Source of the DNA: Polynucleobacter sp. AP-Kaivos-20-H2
Lineage (GTDB): Bacteria > Pseudomonadota > Gammaproteobacteria > Burkholderiales > Burkholderiaceae
Direction of reading: 5' to 3'
Assembly (NCBI RefSeq): GCF_018882215.1
Contig: NZ_JACVOX010000001.1
Coordinates: forward strand, 479,805 to 543,804
DNA: 64,000 bases
Shown here piece by piece: positions 59,449-64,000 of this stretch. Numbering within the stretch: the first letter of the stretch is position 1; every line of letters begins with the position of its first letter. Made by a program: the position numbers and the translations under genes. The notes beneath the pieces were generated by a model that saw only the letters and a list, made by a program, of their open reading frames with translations, was not told the origin of the DNA and made no database searches.

Positions 59449-59605
59449 GAATACTTCTGCGGAAGTATTCAAATGAGCTAACGTCATAGTTAGCGCAGAG
59501 CTCTGTTGATGTGGTCTAAGTACTACGCACTGATGCTTTTTCGTAAGTTGGTTTGGTTTATGCATGGTGCATAAAAAACCGTTTATCGCAATCTTTTTGA
59601 TTGCG
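59449..59605 (+). promoter_or_regulatory. Four tandem hairpins in the leader of the flagellin at 59631
   Basis: Stem 1 GAATACTTC-TGCG-GAAGTATTC (59449-59470, nine pairs), stem 2 GCTAAC-GTCATA-GTTAGC (59477-59494), stem 3 TTTATGCA-TGG-TGCATAAA (59557-59575, eight pairs), stem 4 CGCAATC-TTTTT-GATTGCG (59587-59605, seven pairs). All lie between the flagellin at 58531 and the Shine-Dalgarno of the next. No T-runs directly follow, so they are more like RNA leader elements than terminators. Confidence 0.5.
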
Positions 59606-59630
59606 TAAATTTAACTCAAGGAAAAGAATC

Positions 59631-60440
59631 ATGTTTACATTTAGCCCATTACAAATCACTTTAGCGTCTGCTGTTTCAAATGATCAACAGCAAATTATTG
59701 ACGTTCAAAATCAATTGTCTGCAGGCAAAAGAACTTTAAATGCTGGCGAAAACGGCATCGTTACTCGCTTAGCTAGTCAAGCCTCTGCTTATGACACTTC
59801 AGTGAAGAACATTACTTCAGCTCAAAGCGTACTTTCTGTTGGCTCCACTACGTTGACATCAATGAGTTCTATTGCAACTCAATTAAAGAATATTGCAACA
59901 CAAGGTGCATCAGCAGGACTTGCAACGTCTGATCGTGATAGCTTGGCCACAACATTTGCTAGTCTTTACTCACAGTTGACCACTCTATCGACTGCAGCGA
60001 GCATTAACGGTAATAACATAGTTAACAGTGCAACCGCCTTAACTGTTAAGTATGACCCTACTCAATCAGCATTTTCCATGACGGGTGTTGATATGCCGAC
60101 TGCAATTGCCGCCGCTACAACCTCTGCTGCAGTAGCCGACAATACAACATTCACACAAACTCTTGCAGGGACTATCGTCACAGAAATGACAACTTTTTTG
60201 GATGCCATCTCTACAGCACAAGGCTCCATAACATCTTACTCCGTAGCTTTGGACGCGATGACTACTGGTGCAAAGGGTGTGTCGGCAAGTCTGAATTCAA
60301 CTATTGACTCAATCCAAAATGTTGATTCAACAGCAATGCAGGCAAAATTGCAGTCACTCAACAACCAACAAAGTATTGATTACTACCTTGTTAGCCAAAT
60401 GAATACTGAAAGTGCTGCAATTTTGGCAATTTTTAGATAA
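59631..60440 (+). CDS. Flagellin (small)
   Basis: The open frame begins at 59601, but ATG 59631 with AAGGAAAAG nearby is the better start (MFTFSPLQITLASAVSND), giving 269 residues. N-terminal helix with QQQIIDVQNQLSAGKRTLNAGENGIVTRLASQAS, central variable part reduced to about 60 residues, C-terminal IDYYLVSQMNTESAAILAIFR. The C-terminal coding DNA is nearly identical to that of the next gene (60384-60410). It has a hairpin-rich leader and a strong terminator, so it is a good candidate for the major filament protein. Confidence 0.82.
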   Translation: MFTFSPLQITLASAVSNDQQQIIDVQNQLSAGKRTLNAGENGIVTRLASQASAYDTSVKNITSAQSVLSVGSTTLTSMSSIATQLKNIATQGASAGLATSDRDSLATTFASLYSQLTTLSTAASINGNNIVNSATALTVKYDPTQSAFSMTGVDMPTAIAAATTSAAVADNTTFTQTLAGTIVTEMTTFLDAISTAQGSITSYSVALDAMTTGAKGVSASLNSTIDSIQNVDSTAMQAKLQSLNNQQSIDYYLVSQMNTESAAILAIFR

Positions 60441-60461
60441 GTTTCTCTCTAAACCAAGAAA

Positions 60462-60486
60462 AGCCAGGTTATTCCTGGCTTTTTTT
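60462..60486 (+). terminator. Rho-independent terminator after flagellin
   Basis: AGCCAGG (60462-60468), loop TTATT, CCTGGCT (60474-60480) and TTTTTT. It closes the flagellin gene at 59631 and separates it from the next. Confidence 0.9.
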
Positions 60487-60553
60487 ATGCTTTGAAAAAT
60501 AGCTACGCTCTCTATTATTCAGGTATCTAAATTAATTCTGAGAGGAATTAGCA

Positions 60554-61354
60554 ATGAATAACGTCATCACAGGCTTGGCAGCGACCCTATCAACTTCGGT
60601 AAACGATACCCAAAGTGAGATCGTTAAGACCCAGACGGATCTAGCGGCCGGGAAAAAAACCCTCAATCCCGCTGAAACTGGCGTAGTGACTCGCTTAAGC
60701 GCGCAATCCTCTGCTTATGCTACCGTCGTGCAAAACGTGACGGCAGCACAAAATGTGATTAATGTCGCTCAAAGTGGCATGACATCCATCGTGGACATCA
60801 TGGTTCAAATGAAGAATATGGCAGTACAGGCTTCTAGCGTTGGTCTAAGTGATACTGATAGAGCTAGCCTTCAGGTGACCTTCTACAATTTGGCTCTCCA
60901 GGTAGCTAGTCTAGGAACTAGCGCGGCTGTCAACGGTAACAACCTTCTTAACGGCACCACCCTGAGCGTCACAACTGATATCACTGGTAACAATAGTCCA
61001 ACCACTACCATTGGTCCAGTCGATGTTGCCACTACAGCGACCACAATTGCAGCCTTAGATATCAGCACTACGACTGGTGCCTCAGCAGCTTTACTTTCGT
61101 TGACAACTGAAATTAATACTATGTCTAGCGGGCAAGCTAGCTTGATGGCTTCATCGGTAGCTTTAGGGGCTCAAGGTACAAATGCCCAAAAACTAAGTGA
61201 TGGCCTCTCAAAAGTCATCGACTCAATCCAAAATATCGATCCCACCAAGTTACAGGCTTATTTACAGAATTTAAATACTCAACAAAGCGTCGACTATTAC
61301 CTTGTTAGCCAAATGAATACTGAAGCTGCAGCAGTGCTGACTATTTTTAGATAA
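60554..61354 (+). CDS. Flagellin (small)
   Basis: A 266-residue flagellin: MNNVITGLAATLSTSVNDTQSEI start, KTQTDLAAGKKTLNPAETGVVTRLSAQSS, and VDYYLVSQMNTEAAAVLTIFR end. SD GAGAGGA upstream. It shares 27 identical bases at the 3' end with the previous flagellin (61298-61324), showing recent duplication or gene conversion. The variable domain is only about 60 residues, Thr-rich. Confidence 0.82.
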   Translation: MNNVITGLAATLSTSVNDTQSEIVKTQTDLAAGKKTLNPAETGVVTRLSAQSSAYATVVQNVTAAQNVINVAQSGMTSIVDIMVQMKNMAVQASSVGLSDTDRASLQVTFYNLALQVASLGTSAAVNGNNLLNGTTLSVTTDITGNNSPTTTIGPVDVATTATTIAALDISTTTGASAALLSLTTEINTMSSGQASLMASSVALGAQGTNAQKLSDGLSKVIDSIQNIDPTKLQAYLQNLNTQQSVDYYLVSQMNTEAAAVLTIFR

Positions 61355-61398
61355 GTTATGATGCATGCTTAAGGACTTGAGTTTAAAGGTATTTTTTT

Positions 61399-61767
61399 AT
61401 GTTTAATTCGCGCAATGCCATCAATACTTATGTGGCGATTGACAACAACCAACAGGGCGCTAGTTTTGAAAAAAGATGGTTTGAGTCTGTCTTAATGGTG
61501 CTCAATCGTGTGCTGAATAATGAGTTTAACGCTGTCGAAACTCATAAAAAGCTACTTGAAGTTTGTGAAGGCCTTCAATGGGTTCAAGAAAACTTGAATG
61601 AAAAGCTAAATTCACAACATCGGACACTACTCAAAAATATCTACGGAACCAATATACAGATCCTAAATGGAGCAATGAAAACAGGTAATTTAGAGTATCT
61701 ACCGTTGGTTGCAAAGTCCATCCAGATTATCTTGGAGCCATATAACAAGAGTACAAAGACTGCTTAG
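61399..61767 (+). CDS. FliS-like flagellin chaperone candidate
   Basis: A 122-residue helical protein 44 bases after the last flagellin. It has RNAINTYVAIDNNQQGASFEKRW at the N-terminus, then a helix bundle (LLEVCEGLQWVQENLNEKLNS, LLKNIYGTNIQILNGAMKTG, LPLVAKSIQIILEPYN). Length, start (NAxNxY followed by a helix) and location next to flagellins fit FliS, the chaperone that binds flagellin C-termini, but core FliS motifs are not obvious. An IS3 element has inserted at its stop codon region; the coding frame is intact. Confidence 0.45.
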   Translation: MFNSRNAINTYVAIDNNQQGASFEKRWFESVLMVLNRVLNNEFNAVETHKKLLEVCEGLQWVQENLNEKLNSQHRTLLKNIYGTNIQILNGAMKTGNLEYLPLVAKSIQIILEPYNKSTKTA

Positions 61768-61812
61768 ATTGAACTGACCTGATTTTTAGTACCACTCCAA
61801 TAGAGAGGATTT

Positions 61813-62127
61813 TTGATAATCTTCTACCTTAAAGGAGTGCTAAATATGGCTAAAGGTCAGCGTCTCAAACCCGAGCAAATCGTCACCTTATTGCGTCAAA
61901 TCGATGTTTTAACCACCAATGGCAAAACCCTAGCCCAGGCCTGCAAAGAAGTGGGAACGGTGGAGCAAAGTTACTATCGCTGGCGCAAGATCTACGGCGG
62001 CATGAAAGTCGATCAGGCTCGTAAGTACAAAGATCTAGAACTGGAAAATACCCGGCTTAAGAAACTCGTAGCGGACTTATCGCTACGAGAAGTGATGCTC
62101 AAGGAAGTCATTAAGGGAAACTTCTAA
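61813..62127 (+). CDS. IS3-family transposase OrfA
   Basis: A 104-residue HTH protein (HTH_Tnp_1 kind): LKPEQIVTLLRQIDVLTTNGKTLAQACKEVGTVEQSYYRWRK, then a leucine-zipper-like tail LELENTRLKKLVADLSLREVM. It binds the ends of the element. Its frame can shift to orfB at GGGAAAC (62115-62121), where -1 slippage is expected. The start ATG may be 61846 (MAKGQ), which has AAAGGAG near it; the longer frame begins 61813. Confidence 0.9.
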   Translation: MIIFYLKGVLNMAKGQRLKPEQIVTLLRQIDVLTTNGKTLAQACKEVGTVEQSYYRWRKIYGGMKVDQARKYKDLELENTRLKKLVADLSLREVMLKEVIKGNF

Positions 62128-62987
62128 GCCCTACTAGGCGTAAAAATGCAGCGCAGCTGCTCATGGATAAGTATCTCGTCTCTGAGCGGTCTGCCTGTAG
62201 TTTGGTAGGGCTCTCCAGAGCAGCTTATCGGTATATGCCACTCCCTCGAGATGACGAGGGGCCGCTGCGAGCTGAGGTCATCCGTATGGCGAGCACCTAT
62301 GGCAGGTACGGCTACCGATTTATTGCAGGCATGATGCGTAATAGCGGTTGGGGCCAAGCGACTACTGCCAAGGTGGCTCGCATCTGGCGAGAGGAAGGCT
62401 TAAAGATCCCACAAAAACAACCCCCTAGAGGTAGACTCTGGCTCTCCGATGGTAGTTGTATGCGCCTGCGAGCTACTGCCCCCAATCATGTTTGGAGTTA
62501 CGACTTTGTCTTTATTAGAGATGCCTATGGCGGCAAGATCAGGATGCTCACGATGATTGATGAGTTCAGTAGAAGGTGCCTAACCATCCACTGCGCTAGA
62601 AGGATTGGCTCGGTCCAAGTGATTGAGCAACTGGCGAATGCCATGATTGACAACGGTATACCGGAATACATCCGAAGTGATAATGGCCCAGAATTTATTG
62701 CCAAAGACCTGCGCAGTTGGTTATCTGGCATTGGAGTGAAAACCGCTTACATTGAACCGGGCAGCCCCTGGGAAAATGGCTTTTGTGAAAGCTTTAACGG
62801 CACCTTTAGAGATAACCTTTTGGATGGGGAGATCTTCTATAGCTTGAAGGAAGCACAGATCATCGTGGGGGAATGGGTGAAACACTATAACCATGTCAGG
62901 CCGCATAGTGCATTAGGTTATAGACCACCAGCACCCCAAACCCAAGTACCCAAACTATTGCAGAATCAACCCATGTTGCTGCAATGA
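62115..62987 (+). CDS. IS3-family transposase OrfB (DDE integrase)
   Basis: The orfB frame is open from 62115, past the stop at 62112-62114, and needs no own start if made by -1 frameshift at GGGAAAC; an ATG at 62163 (MDKYLVSERSACSLVG) also exists. The rve core has the catalytic DDE triad: Asp in WSYDFV, Asp in YIRSDNGPEFI, and Glu in ENGFCESFNG; the end NHVRPHSALGYRPPA is typical. Product is about 275-290 residues or part of an OrfAB fusion. Confidence 0.92.
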   Translation, partial: GKLLSPTRRKNAAQLLMDKYLVSERSACSLVGLSRAAYRYMPLPRDDEGPLRAEVIRMASTYGRYGYRFIAGMMRNSGWGQATTAKVARIWREEGLKIPQKQPPRGRLWLSDGSCMRLRATAPNHVWSYDFVFIRDAYGGKIRMLTMIDEFSRRCLTIHCARRIGSVQVIEQLANAMIDNGIPEYIRSDNGPEFIAKDLRSWLSGIGVKTAYIEPGSPWENGFCESFNGTFRDNLLDGEIFYSLKEAQIIVGEWVKHYNHVRPHSALGYRPPAPQTQVPKLLQNQPMLLQ

Positions 62988-63253
62988 TTTACTATAGAAA
63001 AACTCTCTTTGGTAGTGGCCCTAAATTGACAGCAGTTCAAGATGACTAGAGATTATTAAAAATATCGATATGAACTATATCAGGCGGAGTTTTATTCAAG
63101 ACGAATTTGGTTTAAATACGGCACAACTGAACTTATTACAGTCAAATACCTACATAAACTGCTTAAGATACTTAATTAAATTAAAGTTTGGATAAGTTGG
63201 GTCGTAAAAGGCTGTACATGGGAATATTCTCACAACTATTTTAGGGTAACTCT

Positions 63254-64000
63254 ATGCCTAGCATAATCACAAATCTTTCAAGTCTAAGTAATTACTCGGG
63301 CGCTCGTATTTCGAGCAGTGATATAACTGCCTTAGCTAACAGTACCACCCCCTTACAGAGTCTTTCTCCCGCACAAATCAGTAATATTTCGACATCCGCT
63401 TTGGCTGCAGCGACCTCAACGTTTATTAATAACTTAACAACGGCACAACTAGCAGCGCTTTCTTCAACACAAATTGCTAGTCTGTCAAGCGCCTCTCTTT
63501 CACAACTATCAAGCACTTCTGTAGCATCATTAAGTGCATCAGAATTGAATACGATAGCGCTTAGAACTTCAATACTGCAAGCACTAAGCACTAGCGGTCT
63601 TCAAAATTTGTCCACAAGTGTCATTGGATCGCTCACTTCAACAGTCCTTAATAACCTAACTACTAGCCAAATTGCAGCCTTATCTACTACACTTACTGCC
63701 TGTTTGAGCTCATCAGCAGTTGCTGGTTTGAACTCTGCCACTTTGACCGCGCTTGGTACTACAGGCATTGCATCATTGGCCTACAGAGGATTTGGCAGCA
63801 TCTCTAGCGCAGCACTTGCTGGTCTGACTTCTACCCTAGCCGGTGCTTTGAGTAGCAGCGCTATTGCCAATCTCAACTCTAGTCAATTGGCTAGCTTAAA
63901 TACCAATGCCTTCGCAACTTTAGGCACTTCGCTAAGTGCGAACTTGACTTCATCAGCAGTTGCTGGTTTGAACTCTACCGCTTTGACCGCGCTTGGTACT
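63254..64000 (+). CDS. Large repeat-rich surface protein, 5' part (runs off window)
   Basis: ATG 63254 opens a frame to the last base. No signal peptide: MPSIITNLSSLSNYSGARI. Then a Ser/Thr/Leu/Ala-rich series with a recurring pattern of about ten residues (LTTAQLAALSSTQIASLSS, LSQLSSTSVASLSASE). A 240-base repeat unit is visible at 63709-63760 and 63949-64000 (nearly the same 50 bases). This pattern fits giant beta-helix or type I-secreted adhesins. The end, domains and possible secretion signal are outside the window. Confidence 0.6.
   Translation, partial: MPSIITNLSSLSNYSGARISSSDITALANSTTPLQSLSPAQISNISTSALAAATSTFINNLTTAQLAALSSTQIASLSSASLSQLSSTSVASLSASELNTIALRTSILQALSTSGLQNLSTSVIGSLTSTVLNNLTTSQIAALSTTLTACLSSSAVAGLNSATLTALGTTGIASLAYRGFGSISSAALAGLTSTLAGALSSSAIANLNSSQLASLNTNAFATLGTSLSANLTSSAVAGLNSTALTALGT

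Larger units (their letters stand above)
61766..63043 (+). mobile_element. IS3-family insertion sequence (IS407-like) with 4-bp target duplication
   Basis: The ends are imperfect inverted repeats starting TGAACTG (61770 onwards; and the reverse complement ending CAGTTCA at 63033-63039), sharing also CCACT and AGAGAG blocks inside. Both sides carry the 4-bp direct repeat AGAT (61766-61769 and 63040-63043), as typical for the IS407 group. Two overlapping genes, orfA and orfB, complete it. Clean ends and repeats suggest recent transposition. Confidence 0.9.

Noticed and set aside
59449..59605. CRISPR array
   Set aside because: The hairpins have different sequences and no regular repeat-spacer pattern; they are separate stem-loops.
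59601..59630. Start of the flagellin at 59601
   Set aside because: The upstream start overlaps hairpin 4 of the leader; ATG 59631 has a Shine-Dalgarno and matches other flagellins.
59352..59630. Sigma-28 promoter before the flagellin at 59631
   Set aside because: TAAAGAAATCATAGAACGAATA near 59431 resembles a -35/-10 pair only weakly and has the wrong spacing, so I do not call it.
63254..64000. CRISPR array or tandem satellite
   Set aside because: The repeats are in-frame codons of one open reading frame with a shared amino-acid pattern, not direct repeats with unique spacers.

Overview
The window reads as a chromosomal segment of a betaproteobacterium. The mix of genes (ilvB divergent from an ECF sigma/DUF3619/DUF3106/RDD cluster, an Mla-type operon whose MlaE carries a fused STAS domain, TctC-type binding protein, FlhDC-controlled flagella) and the moderate-to-low GC suggest the Burkholderiaceae, most likely Polynucleobacter or a close relative. 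This assignment is inference from gene content; no database search was run.

Layout. (1) 1-2.85 kb: start of acetolactate synthase (cut by the window edge), divergent from an ECF sigma factor operon. (2) 2.87-10.65 kb, minus strand: a tightly packed seven-gene operon mlaE-mlaF-mlaD-lipoprotein-TctC-SDR-FtsX-like permease, i.e. lipid transport plus accessory genes. (3) 10.65-14.64 kb: a decayed tRNA-Arg with its terminator, then three genes resembling Zorya anti-phage components (ZorA motor subunit, ZorB stator-like OmpA protein, a short ZorC/EH-signature-like protein); no ZorD helicase is present. (4) 14.7-23.9 kb: two small secreted paralogues, a membrane HTH protein, an EAL-HDOD protein, and a phosphorelay group (two sensor kinases, a receiver, a GAF protein, a receiver-cyclase protein). 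(5) 24-30 kb: a HicB/HicA-like toxin-antitoxin pair, a flagellin, flhDC, a REC-HPt-REC protein and three FlgO-type or lipoprotein genes. (6) 31-42.5 kb: motAB, an MCP-like protein lacking the CheA/CheW-binding tip, flhB-flhA-flhF, a shrunken flhG, fliA, and a second stator pair motC-motD. (7) 42.5-49.6 kb: small unknown genes and an AT-rich surface-glycan cassette (KpsF-type isomerase, nucleotidyltransferase-kinase fusion, HAD phosphatase, two glycosyltransferase-like proteins). (8) 49.6-57 kb, minus strand: flgJIHGFEDCB, with divergent flgA, then flgM, three small flagellins, a FliS-like gene, an intact IS3-family element with target duplication, and the 5' end of a long repeat-rich surface protein running off the window.

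How it works together: FlhDC (class I) and FliA/FlgM (class III checkpoint) are both here, with rod/hook genes, export gate genes, two stator pairs and four compact flagellins. No cheA, cheW, cheR or cheB gene is present, and flgK, flgL, fliD and the fliE-R cluster must lie elsewhere. The most unusual points are the partial Zorya-like module beside a tRNA relic, the tip-less MCP, the Walker-less FlhG that keeps its FlhF-activating motif, and the hairpin-rich flagellin leader.
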